In this document: positions 55,106 through 64,000 of the stretch, one piece after another | How the letters are laid out: every line of letters begins with the position of its first letter | Numbering within the stretch: the first letter of the stretch is position 1 | Source: Skeletonema tropicum | Taxonomy: Eukaryota; Bacillariophyta; Thalassiosirophyceae; Thalassiosirales; Thalassiosiraceae | Reading direction: 5' to 3' | Assembly (NCBI GenBank): GCA_037178625.1 | Contig: CM074131.1 | Coordinates: 1,302,001 to 1,366,000 of the forward strand | Length of the DNA stretch: 64,000 nucleotides | Made by a program: the position numbers and the translations under genes | The notes under the pieces: generated by a model | What the model was told of the DNA's origin: nothing | Databases searched by the model: none | The model's input: the letters and a program-made list of their open reading frames with translations, nothing else

Positions 55106-55411
55106 AGTATTCTAGCTGAGCCGGGGATGTCCAACTGGCACACCTGGAGTGGGGAGTAATCCCCTCTCCCCCACCCCTGCGGTGGCAGAGGTTGAGTGAG
55201 GACTCTCACTCTCACCTGTCGAGAGGCAGTTGAGAGTAGGAGGGAGGAGGAACATACCATCACCTAGCACAGGTGACAAGAGGAGTGCGGACTTGCCACT
55301 GAACTAGAGATACCTAGACTGCACTCCTCTTATTACCTAAAATGGGCAAGTTCAGATCCAGCTTGCCCAGTAAACAGCTCCTGAATACCATCCTAAACTA
55401 ATCACTTATTT

Positions 55412-55442
<31 letters not shown>

Positions 55443-55456
55443 GTATTCTAGCTGAG
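55106..55456 (+). mobile_element. Poly(A)-tailed retroposon (SINE-like) with 15-bp target duplication
   Basis: The 15-bp word AGTATTCTAGCTGAG occurs exactly at 55106-55120 and 55442-55456. Between them lies a 296-bp body ending in 25 A residues (55417-55441). The body is highly structured: GGGGAGTAATCCCC; AAGAGGAGTGC pairing with GCACTCCTCTT; CACCT/AGGTG; GGGCAAG pairing with CTTGCCC. These are hallmarks of retroposition of a structured RNA by a LINE machinery. I cannot match it to tRNA, 5S, 7SL or a spliceosomal RNA by eye. Confidence 0.85.
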
Positions 55457-56280
55457 TGAGCGGGACGAGCGTGATCACGCAATCGGTTTGATCGCGTGAT
55501 TGATTGATTGATCGTAGGTACGCAATAAGCCCCGTTCCCCCAATCCTTCTCTCGCACAAAACTTTTCTACGTACGTAGGACAATTCCTACAGTAGCTACT
55601 CCTACCCAATTCCGGCGGGAACATGCTTTTTCTTCTGTCACAACAGACAACGCTCACAAAATACTAACTGTACTCTTGCTATTTTGGCAACGCTGATAGG
55701 GAGAGCTTCATCGACAACAATAAGTTAGGCAAGACTCATTCTAACCCAGAATTTCGCGTAGAATTCGGTTATCCACTCGGAAGAGGTCGAAATTTAACGT
55801 GGGAGTCAGTATTCGGCTCCACATTACACACCTAATAAATTAACTAGGGCAACATTTGAGGTACCTTTTCCTGGCCGAATTTTCTACCACCGAGTTCAAC
55901 ATAGGATCTTCATATGCATAGATGCAATTAGGCTTCATCAAACTGCCTTCTCCACCCCAACGTAGCCAAGCTATGGCAGAAAATCACTTTCGCTAGTTAT
56001 TTTGATCATTTTATTAGTAGTTTGCTAATTTAGACGGATTTTTTTTGTTAGCGCGCAAAGCACGCAAAAATCGTTTTGTGTGACACAAGGCCGATCGCAC
56101 GGGGCTTATCACGTGTTGATCTCACGCGACCAACAATCAATCACGCTATCAATCACGTGCACAATCACGCGTGACAATGTTGAACCGAGCTCACTCAAAA
56201 CAAAAATCGACGATGGCGAATTAACGTGACGTGCAATAGGCTCTCAGAGAGGATTAAATTAGAGACAACACCAAGGAGGA
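55457..56280. other. Intergenic region with inverted ATAAGCCCCGT motifs
   Basis: ATAAGCCCCGT (55525-55535) and its inverse ACGGGGCTTAT (56099-56109) each lie beside runs of (A)ATCACG/CGTGATT words. This suggests an old inverted-repeat element of about 0.65 kb. No coding sequence is present. The right end includes the promoter of the TPR gene. Confidence 0.4.
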
Positions 56281-57693
56281 ATGGTTTGGACTGAGTTCAA
56301 AGACGCCGGAAAGATAGCCTTCTCTCAGGGTAATTTTCCTCAGGCGTTGTCCTCGTATCAAACGGCGCTAGAGGAATTGACATCCGAAGAGAGACTTGAT
56401 GGGTGTGACAAAAGCAACGATAAACAAAAAATACTTTCCAATGTGGTTGCTTGCCGGTTAAAAATTGGTGGGGAGGAAATGGCGACTCAAGCTATTGAAC
56501 AGGCCAAGCAGGTGCGTTGATCTTAATATTATTGTATGTGTTGAGAGAGAGAATGATTATAACATCAGCTTGGTCCGTGTTCTTGATCCGCCCCCCACGT
56601 GAGCGTGGCGATGAATATAATTTAGCTGTATGACTCTATTGCTGCGTGCCCTTGAAAAGGCGTGCCATTTATACCGTATGCTCATCATTTATTTCCTTCT
56701 TACTCTTTCTCGACGCAGTGTATCGCTCTCAATAATCAATGGCCAAAGGCTCACATCCGTTTAGCATCGGCTTACATTGCACTGGGAGGTCGATCGAATG
56801 ATGCCTGCCAGAGTCTACAGCGGGCATTATCCCTGGATAGAACCAATAAAGTTGCCAGAGATATGCTGATCAAGGAAATGAGAGGGAGAGATAGTAACGA
56901 AAGAAATAATGGGTCTAGTAGGAGCAGTAATGATGGGGGGAATCCATCATCGCACACCCCTGAAGAAGAGTCGTCACATGAAAATAGACCAGAACAACAA
57001 TCATCCTCACACAGCTCAAATAGAAACGGCGATGATGAAATAGACATAGACGATGTTGATCCACCAAGCAGTAGTTACGAATCGATCTCGGAACGATTTC
57101 AGTACTACGTCACGAAATCCGTGACATGGTATCATAATCAATCTGAGGACATGCAGACAATACTCAAGGTATCATTCGCCCTTGTGCTGCTATATGTCGC
57201 TCTGGGTGGAAGGTTTGGATTAGAATACGCATTCCAGAAGCAACGACGAGGCAATTACGGTAATGAAAACGCGTACGCAAGATACAATCCTGACAGGTAT
57301 GGCTATGCCAGCGAATCGTCATCCAATCAGGGCAGCAACGCCAATCGTGCTCAACGGCGGACGGAAAGCAGTGGATACAATGATCGAACGAACTCCCGTA
57401 ATGATCAGTACTACTCACGTTACTCACATCATGACGATGAGGGATACTATGAACCACGGCAAACACGCAGTAGAAGCACGACGTATCACATGCCAAACTT
57501 GTTTGATGGTTCGTTCACGTCAATGATCATTCTCTTTGCTATAGGTACCATCTGTCACCGATTTGGAGTAAACCCATTTCATATCTTTTGGTTGCTGCAA
57601 GCAATGCAGCGTGGTGGACGGCATAATCATGGATATGGTGGATTTGGTGGCGGCTTTGGCCGAAGACGGATGGGGAGACGAGGGAGGTGGTAA
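56281..57693 (+). CDS. TPR-containing membrane protein
   Basis: Exons 56281-56511 and 56719-57693 (207-nt intron, GTGCGT...GCAG, phase 0) encode 401 residues. Residues 1-125 are TPR repeats (FKDAGKIAFSQGNFPQALSS; WPKAHIRLASAYIALGG; ACQSLQRALSLDRTN), like co-chaperone TPRs. An acidic Ser-rich linker follows, then a helix (ILKVSFALVLLYVALGG), a long Tyr/Arg/Asn-rich segment, a second hydrophobic stretch (FTSMIILFAIGTICHRFGVN) and a Gly/Arg-rich tail (GGFGRRRMGRRGRW). It resembles stramenopile TPR/DnaJ-type membrane proteins; exact role unknown. Confidence 0.75.
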
Positions 57694-57786
57694 CGAACGT
57701 GGCTCATGGACATTGCCAATTGTATTCATACCCTGTAGTTTTGAAATAAATTATTAGATTTGTATTTTGTTTGTTGTAATTTCTCT

Positions 57787-58521
57787 CTACACTGCGACTA
57801 TCTTTGATTCGAACTCATTGACTCCCACAGCCTCATCATTTTCTTCGTCGTAATCTCCCCAATCTCCTTCAGAGAGATCGACATCCTCCTCGAAAACAGC
57901 ACCACCAGACGAAGTGACTTTGAATTCATTGCCGAGCGGATAAAACTCGTACGGTTCTATACCTCGGCATTCCATTGCCAATACTGGCACATACTCTCCA
58001 CTATCCTCCGCAGTCATGTCTCGGGGTACATCAACTTCACCACCGCCTTTCTTCTTTCCCTTCTTCATCTTCTTAAATGCCGACTTTGCTCCATCTTCAT
58101 CTAACACAATCATTGTTGAAAACTTCTTTTGTCCCTCCCATCGTACTGCAAAATGATGTGGTGGTTCTCTATCGCCTTCGTCTTGTTCTAACGTCTCGCT
58201 TGGATTGAATACTATCTTTTCGCGAGTCTCGTAGTCACTGTTCATTGCATATTAGGTGCATCACATCATGATGAATGACAGTCGTTGAGATAAGTTGTTG
58301 ATCATCAAATACTATCAGCACAAGCAAGGAGGTGAACCCTATATTTTGCATGCAAAGGCAACAATATCATAAATGTGTAGGTAGGCGAAAAGCAGACCAG
58401 ATGCACACCAAGCTCACCTCAAAGGGTTGCGCACAGAAAAGCATAGGTTTGTATTCTTTAGAAGAGAAAGCGACTCGACACCGTCAAGCTCGGCCTTGAT
58501 ACAGAGAACGAACAGAACCAT
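57787..58521 (-). CDS. CZIB/DUF866 (UPF0587) family protein lacking zinc-binding CxxC motifs
   Basis: Two exons: 58521-58418 and 58237-57787, with a 180-nt GTGAGC...AACAG intron, phase 2, giving 184 residues. The first exon gives FVLCIKAELDGVESLSLLKN, matching the family's N-terminal strand pair. The second ends with the diagnostic MECRGIEPYEFYPLG, FEEDVDLSEGDWGDYDEEND and VGVNEF. Human C1orf123/CZIB binds zinc with two CxxC pairs. Here the first pair position reads RNPLSDYE and the second falls in Lys/Gly-rich KKGKKKGGG, so no zinc site remains. Function of the family is unclear. Confidence 0.85.
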
Positions 58522-58922
58522 GGTTTTGAGATTATCAGCAGATCACTATCGTGGTAGTGGTTAGTGGTAGGGAGACAAGCCCGGGAGCTGGGAGCGGTGA
58601 GAGCTGATCGCTGATCTTCGCTGATGCTAGTTTCTATTTTTTGCGCCTAACACAAGTTTTGGCGCCAACCAGAGATTTTGGCGCCAACCAGATCTTCAGA
58701 GAGTCTCGCGTGTCGCTGAAGTATGATTTTGCACCATGTTGATCGCTCCCTAACTAGAGAGGCTCGCCCTGCCTACCTCCACATCTCTATTCCACACCAT
58801 CGCTGCTCTTTTATCTCAGTCAGCCTGTTGTTGGATCGATTGAAGCGGGAGTTGAGCAGTCGCGCCTCTAATTTTCTTCGAGAAATAATCTAGTAGAGAC
58901 TACATAGTAGATACTAGTAGAT
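58522..58922. other. Divergent promoter region, CZIB-like / Tudor-like
   Basis: TTGGCGCCAACCAGA, an E2F-like TTGGCGCC palindrome, occurs twice at about 58657-58695, with a further TTTTTTGCGCC upstream. These may be E2F sites controlling either neighbour. No coding sequence is seen. Confidence 0.45.
58657..58695. promoter_or_regulatory. Two tandem TTGGCGCCAACCAGA motifs (E2F-like)
   Basis: Two copies of TTTTGGCGCCAACCAGA sit side by side about 250 bp before the Tudor-like start and about 150 bp from the CZIB-like start. TTGGCGCC(A) matches the E2F/DP consensus known from algae, plants and animals. Occupancy is not known. Confidence 0.45.
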
Positions 58923-60785
58923 ATGAAGACGTCGACCAGCAAAGCCGCCAAGCCCAAACATCCCATCGGTACGCACTTCCAAAAGAATTTTCTTGGCTAT
59001 GGCATATGGGAGGGGCGTATAACCTCTTTTGATGGAGAAGATTATGAAGTGCTTTACGAGGCGGACAACTTTATTGAATTCATCAGCGAAAAAGATATGG
59101 AGGACATCATTGCAAAAAGCAACAAGTACGCTCATAAGAAAGTGAAGGTAGAATCCGTTCAAAGTAATCCAGTCAAGCAAAACACTCTGTATAGTAGTGG
59201 CAAACGTAATCGGATACAAACCGATAGGTACGCACCACCTGGCCCTTTGAATGTCAAACAGGAACAAACAGCATCAAAACCATCGTTTTCAGTAGGTCAA
59301 CATGTATGGGTCTCTGTCGGAAGAGAGATGCACTCTGCAAAAATAAAAGAAATTCTTAACTCTAATATGGCCAAGGTGCAGTGGACCACCATGCTAACAT
59401 ACTCTAATGTTTCTATTGATGACATCAAACCTATGTTTGATCGTAATGGATATGGGGATGTCGTATCTTCAGAGTTCAGCAGAAGGAAACGAGGTCAAAC
59501 GAAACGATTTCTACCTCCCCTCCCAACTAAGCAAGAACAGAATGTGACGATGACTAGTTCAAAGAAGAAAGTTGCCATAAAATGTGACGCACCACACCGC
59601 TCTAACGTCAAAAAGAAGCAATGCTCAAAGTCAAAGCGTGCAAGTAAGAAAGCAATTTCCAAGCTTGCCAAAGCAGTTACCAAGGTTGCTAAAAAACATG
59701 GCCGCCCAGAAAAGCAATGTCCAATTGCGAAACGAAAGCCACGTCTCAATCAACTGCCAAAACAGAAAAGCAGCAAAGAGTTGCTTCTCGAGAAGGAAAC
59801 AGAAGAGGAATACAAGACGTTATGGGATATTTATCTCGAACCGAAGGTGCGAAAAAATGAAGAGCTTCCCGGCGGCATGTGCCTTCGTCAAAAGAAAGCA
59901 ACTTGTGGGCTGTTACGTTGCAAGACGTCTACGTTTCGCAAGCAGCTACACAAGACAATCATCCGCCTTGAGAAGAAGGGCAAGAAGAAAAAGATTCTTC
60001 GCATGTTGAAACAAATGCGCGAGCATGATGAAACAGGTGCTGCTGGGGATGGCCCGGAAGAACTAGTGAAGAAGATTCTCAATATTTCAGATACAGATAA
60101 TGATGAAGTGGTTTTTGTCGCTCATATTCCTGCAAACTCTTGCGTGAAGCGAGAATGCAATTTTTTCGATCCTGCAAAATCTTGCGTGAAGCGAGAATGT
60201 AATTTCTTTGATGTGGAGACACCGCAACGAAATGAAGGTGTGAATGCCATGACCTTTCAGCCTATTTTGGCTATGGGGGCGGTGGGGAGGGAACAAGAGA
60301 AGCGGGCTATTTGTTCGCCTAGCGTCGTCGATTCCGTTGTTGAGCCAAAGCGTTTGAAAAGAGCTGAAGAGAGCATTGATCTCTCTACTGTCAGCTCTCT
60401 TACATTTGGCGGTGAGAGTCGTGCCTCAACACCGCCAATACCAACTGAGATCACGATTAGGCGAAGGGCTAAATCAACCCAATCAAAATACGCTGGTGCT
60501 CAGATCAGCTATGATGCATGCGAGACTCAATCGACTATTGTTCAAAGTTCTAGCAGCACAAATAATGGGCAAACCTTGTCTCAAGCGTTAAATAATGAAA
60601 AGAAGAACGCCGGTGCTGGAGAGACTGCTGAGTGCATTGATTTCAGCGAAGGTAGTGACCAAACTATTCCTTACCGTGGCGAGGATGCACACACATCTCA
60701 TAAAATCATGAATGTTGACGCAAAAAATCAGCAAATTAGAGAAAGACAACCTTCCTCAATGAACGATGTTATCGTGATAGACTAA
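58923..60785 (+). CDS. Nuclear protein with tandem Tudor-like domains
   Basis: 620 residues, intronless. The first domain (about 14-62, GTHFQKNFLGYGIWEGRITS then FDGEDYEVLYEADNFIEFIS) has the PTM/DIR17-like Tudor pattern. A second (about 122-170, FSVGQHVWVSVGREMHSAKI) looks like an Agenet/Tudor barrel. A very basic region follows (KKKQCSKSKRASKKAISKLA). There is a central conserved helix (EEEYKTLWDIYLEPKVRK) and a 14-residue tandem duplication (SCVKRECNFFD twice, 60130-60213). The C-terminus is low-complexity. Tudor-type barrels read histone methyl marks; a chromatin role is inferred. Confidence 0.7.
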   Translation: MKTSTSKAAKPKHPIGTHFQKNFLGYGIWEGRITSFDGEDYEVLYEADNFIEFISEKDMEDIIAKSNKYAHKKVKVESVQSNPVKQNTLYSSGKRNRIQTDRYAPPGPLNVKQEQTASKPSFSVGQHVWVSVGREMHSAKIKEILNSNMAKVQWTTMLTYSNVSIDDIKPMFDRNGYGDVVSSEFSRRKRGQTKRFLPPLPTKQEQNVTMTSSKKKVAIKCDAPHRSNVKKKQCSKSKRASKKAISKLAKAVTKVAKKHGRPEKQCPIAKRKPRLNQLPKQKSSKELLLEKETEEEYKTLWDIYLEPKVRKNEELPGGMCLRQKKATCGLLRCKTSTFRKQLHKTIIRLEKKGKKKKILRMLKQMREHDETGAAGDGPEELVKKILNISDTDNDEVVFVAHIPANSCVKRECNFFDPAKSCVKRECNFFDVETPQRNEGVNAMTFQPILAMGAVGREQEKRAICSPSVVDSVVEPKRLKRAEESIDLSTVSSLTFGGESRASTPPIPTEITIRRRAKSTQSKYAGAQISYDACETQSTIVQSSSSTNNGQTLSQALNNEKKNAGAGETAECIDFSEGSDQTIPYRGEDAHTSHKIMNVDAKNQQIRERQPSSMNDVIVID

Positions 60786-60864
60786 AGAATGCGTCGTCTA
60801 CGTGAATTGTCATGGTTGCGAGCTTAAAGCGGCCATCCGAAATGAATTAATGTTAATGAAACAA

Positions 60865-63707
60865 CTAGTCGAGACTACCAAATTCAAAATCATCTAGCCA
60901 TTCCTCTCTAATCTGGGTTACGCCTCGGATGTAAAGCTTTGAGGTGAACAACAGGTCTGTGTATACAACACATTTTGGCGCTGGGTTTCTTCCGAATAAG
61001 AACGATAATGGGTGAATTGAAACAGACTGTTTACCTTGCCGCGTCTTATAATGGCCGCGTGTTGTCGGGATGTGCCCCGCTCGACTAGATTTCTTATCTT
61101 GTGGCGGAGCTGGTAATCTTGTGGCCACCTGAAGGAACAATCCAGCACAAATACACTGGAAGAATGGAGTCATTTCGGCTTTGCATGATAAGTGTATATC
61201 CATAGCAAGACCATTTTTCTCAATAGAACGTGAGCATAGTTCAGAAAGTTGAGTCCTAACATCATGTGCTCGAGTCAGCGCTCTTCCACTGATAAAATTT
61301 TGCTTGCACCAGTCGCCGTGATGCATTTTTGATGACGGACCTTTCGTGTTGATGACCTCCTTCTCAAGCTTCTTTCGCGTGTTGTTAGGTTGCGAGGAGG
61401 AGATGTAGACAGCCTCTTTCCTCCAAGCCTTGTAAACATTCAATAAAGTTGGCAAATCTCCCTCGTGGCTTGCAAATCGTCGATGTGCAGCAGCACTTTT
61501 CCCTGCGAGACCACCGCTGTCATCTCCGCGGCCACCAGGACGGAAAAATATGTTTTCAGCACTCAACATGGAGACGACAGTCAAAATTTCATCTACGCAC
61601 TCATACTTGGTACTCTGAAGCAACAGATGAGCAAAGACTGGATCAAGTGGCAACTTTGACATTTCTTTTCCATACGATGTCAGCTTCATCTCTTCATCAA
61701 TGGCTCCTAGAGCTCCTAAAAGTTCAAATGACTTTTCAATGTTCTCTGGGCTCGGTGGTGTCAAGAAACTGAAGCTACGCGGATCGTGTACTCCCATTCC
61801 TTTCAACTGCAAGACAACTTGGGCAAGATTTACACGTAATATTTCAGGAACAGTGGTCTCTTCCAGAGTGTCAAAGGCAACTTCTGGATATAGTCTGAGA
61901 CAGACACCTTCGGATACACGACCAGCACGACCCATTCGCTGTGCTGCCTGAGCTTTGCTAATGTCGACTACACCCAGACTCTCCATCCCGGTGGAGGATA
62001 TATAATCTCGCGACTTGTGCTTCCCACAATCTACAACATATTTGATTCCATCAAGTGTAACTGACGTCTCTGCGATGTTTGTACTGATAATTATCTTCCG
62101 AGTACAGCCTTCCGGCTTTGGCCGAAACGCCAGCATTTGCTGTTCCGGTGGTAACGCAGCATAAAGCACGCATATCAATACACCGTTGACCATTACTGTG
62201 CTCCCAGAATCGATTGAGGTTCCGATACCCTTGATATTTTGTACTATGTTGCTTGCACCATTTTCAGTAGGAGAATCATCCGGCTCCAGGTCTTCAAATT
62301 GTCTCTTTAAAAGTGTTGCAAGATCCTCAATTTCATCTAATCACGATGTACAGATGTGAGATTTATTTGACGAGCTATGATGCAAAATGGTTCATTGCTT
62401 CTCTCAAACCCAAACTTACCTTGTCCCGGCAAAAATATGAGGACATCTCCCTCTTCTCCATATTTCTGAATCTGAATCGCAGTTTTCAAAGCTGAATCCA
62501 GATAATCTTCCTGCGGAACGTCCGTATACGCAAGCTGTACGGGGAACTGCCTTCCGGGGATTTTGATCATTGCTGACCCAGGAAAGAAGTTTTGAAACGT
62601 TTCAATGTCCAAAGTAGCACTCATGACACAAACCTTCAACGGGGGAAGTCCGAGCGATGTTGCCATTTCTGTCATCTTGCGAAGTGTCTCACTATCCTTA
62701 TCAGAATGGGATTCGTCACCATTACTGCAATCAAGTTCAATATTACTTCTTGAACTTGATGCCTGCCTAGCCGCCATGGCTCTCTTCACCACACCAAACA
62801 GCACATCCGTTTGCAAGGAACGCTCATGAGCTTCATCTAAAACAACCATACCATATCTCTGCAACAACGGGTCCGAAATAGCTTCCCTTAACAACATACC
62901 ATCCGTAGCATAAATGATTTTTGTCGTATCGTGCCCTCGATTGTCAGTTGTATCATCGAAACGGACACGATGTCCAACAATCTCTCCCGGATTACACCCC
63001 AATTCGTCGCAGACACGTTTGGCAAGAGTGATTGCGGCAACTCGACGAGGTTGCGTGACACAGATTGTACGTCCGTACTTGCGTTTGGGGCGTGACTTCT
63101 TCAATGAGGCAATGGCCTGCTTTGCGATTTGTGTGAGCATACCACTTTGGTAAATGTAGGCAGGAATTTGGGTGCTCTTGCCGGAACCTGTTTCAGCTAC
63201 CACAAGAATTACATCATTTTCGGCAGCTAATTTGCATATCTCCTCTCTATGTTGAAACACTGGCAAATTGGTTCGTTCTTTAATGAGCATCCCTTGTAAT
63301 GGGCCCTGAGTCGGTACGATGATGCTTTTAGATGTTAGCTCTGATGGCTGTGATGATTTTGCATCCTCATCTGATTCTGCCCCATTGTCAATAACTGACT
63401 CCTTCTGTTTCTTCTTTTTCTTCTTCTTTTTACTCTTCTTCTTTCCAGCAGCACCATCCAAACCAGCGCCACTCGCTCCAGATGCTGTTGTAGAAGCAGT
63501 TATCTCTGTCGGAGGATGTTGTTTTGCTGATGGTGTAGTTTCGTGATGGCTGCTTATTGTGGCGCTTGTCTCACTTGCATAGCTGCCTTGGCTTAGAGAG
63601 CGCTTCCTTCTACGCCTCTTTTTCGGTTGGTGCTTATTACTACTGGCTTGCGGTTCTTCGACCACCGTGCCAATGTCGAATGTGGCATAATCATCGATGT
63701 CCATCAT
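60865..63707 (-). CDS. DEAH-box RNA helicase, DHX33-like
   Basis: Exons 63707-62420 and 62336-60865 (83-nt GTAAGT...TTAG intron, phase 1) encode about 919 residues. I start at MMDIDDYATFD; an open extension to 63818 is less likely. The N-terminus has Lys-rich blocks (KKKSKKKKKKKKQK), probably nucleolar signals. Motifs: I AETGSGKSTQIP, Ia TQPRRVAA, II DEAH, III SAT, FLPGQDEIEDLA across the splice, V STNIAETSVT, VI QRMGRAGR. The HA2/OB part follows (GDWCKQNFISGRALTRAHDV; CVVYTDLLFTSKLYIRGVTQ). The C-terminus best fits DHX33/DHX8 relatives acting in rRNA or mRNA processing; I favour DHX33. Confidence 0.88.
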
Positions 63708-64000
63708 GGTGAAATGATTGTCGAAAATAAGCCATTTAGATGATTTTTTCCTGGTATAATTCCTACGTAGGCCCCCAAGTAGAAGTTTTGGTGTTTCACT
63801 CACAAAACCAAAAACCAACCACCATGATGAAAGCGGCTTCTACGCTACTACGGAGGCCAAAATCACAAACAGCGATATTCGTACCAAACCAATGGCACAG
63901 CCTTTTTGGTGATGATCATACGAGTGAGACCTATGAAGGAACCACATAAATATTTACTTTTCTCGCAGAGATATGCCCATTTAGATTTTGCTCGTAAATC
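63708..64000. other. Upstream region of the helicase with a conserved AATTCCTACGTAG block and a small + frame
   Basis: AATTCCTACGTAGGCCCCCA lies at 63758-63777, about 50 bp before the helicase start. A near copy occurs at 37311. On the + strand, 63824-63949 encodes 42 residues starting MMKAASTLLRRPKSQTAIFV, which looks like a mitochondrial presequence and could be a tiny protein or a first exon running out of the window. Confidence 0.4.
63824..63949 (+). CDS. Possible mitochondrial small protein, 42 residues
   Basis: ATG 63824 opens MMKAASTLLRRPKSQTAIFV, with Arg/Ser/Ala and no acid in the first 20 residues, then FVPNQWHSLFGDDHTSETYE and a stop. It is divergent from the helicase start by about 115 bp, consistent with a shared promoter. 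It may be a real micro-protein or the first exon of a gene that continues beyond the window. Confidence 0.35.
   Translation: MMKAASTLLRRPKSQTAIFVPNQWHSLFGDDHTSETYEGTT

Noticed and set aside
55417..55441. Poly(A) run as a simple homopolymer
   Set aside because: The exact 15-bp duplication placed immediately after it and before the body makes a retroposon tail far more likely.
1..64000. tRNA, rRNA or CRISPR features
   Set aside because: I looked for box B GGTTCRANYCC-type words with paired acceptor stems and for regularly spaced short repeats and found none. A tRNAscan or Infernal run would be decisive.

Overview
The window looks like nuclear DNA of a photosynthetic stramenopile, most likely a centric diatom. 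Genes are compact and lie on both strands. Introns are short (about 80-150 nt) with clean GT-AG borders. Several proteins start with a signal peptide whose predicted cleavage leaves a Phe at +1, followed by a Ser/Thr-rich stretch, as in diatom bipartite plastid presequences. Products include a plastid-type ferredoxin-NADP reductase, a mitochondrial GltD-type glutamate synthase subunit, a heat shock factor, ISWI and many diatom-type hypothetical proteins. Species and family calls come from recognising motifs by eye; no database search was run.

Layout. 1-8.1 kb: FNR (5' truncated), heat shock factor, an RNI-type LRR protein and a large polytopic membrane protein. 8.3-15.3 kb: a small secreted or membrane protein, a two-HMG-box ISWI remodeller, and CIAPIN1/Dre2. 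16-18.6 kb: two paralogous small membrane proteins, one with a damaged C-terminus. 18.9-28.6 kb: P5C reductase, a single-chain ViaA-RavA fusion with a plastid-type presequence, NSA2, an SGNH-like type II membrane protein, and a VOA1/Ac45-like protein. 28.8-35.7 kb: GltD; a plastid-type gene split by a 1.6 kb TIR element that carries its own gene; a CDT1-like protein; MCTS1/Tma20. 35.9-45.4 kb: a repeat-rich stretch holding a 1.65 kb TIR element, ALG5, a proline-racemase-family enzyme, a TTAA-bounded element, a 2.3 kb satellite array with a 377-bp higher-order period, and a fold-back element. 45.7-54.7 kb: an orphan two-exon gene, an MFS sugar transporter, a membrane-anchored beta-helix protein of bacterial type, a hAT-like MITE, bL32m and a ClpR-like protein. 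55-64 kb: a poly(A)-tailed retroposon, a TPR membrane protein, a CZIB/DUF866 protein, a Tudor-like protein and a DHX33-type DEAH helicase.

Most genes are unrelated housekeeping neighbours, often arranged divergently with very short shared promoters. A loose nitrogen/proline theme (GltD, P5C reductase, proline-racemase family) is probably chance. The most distinctive content is the ViaA-RavA fusion, the variety of recent-looking mobile elements with target-site duplications readable by eye (7-bp, 4-bp, TTAA, 8-bp and 15-bp with poly(A)), and the 377-bp satellite, which has a lone diverged relative 18 kb away.
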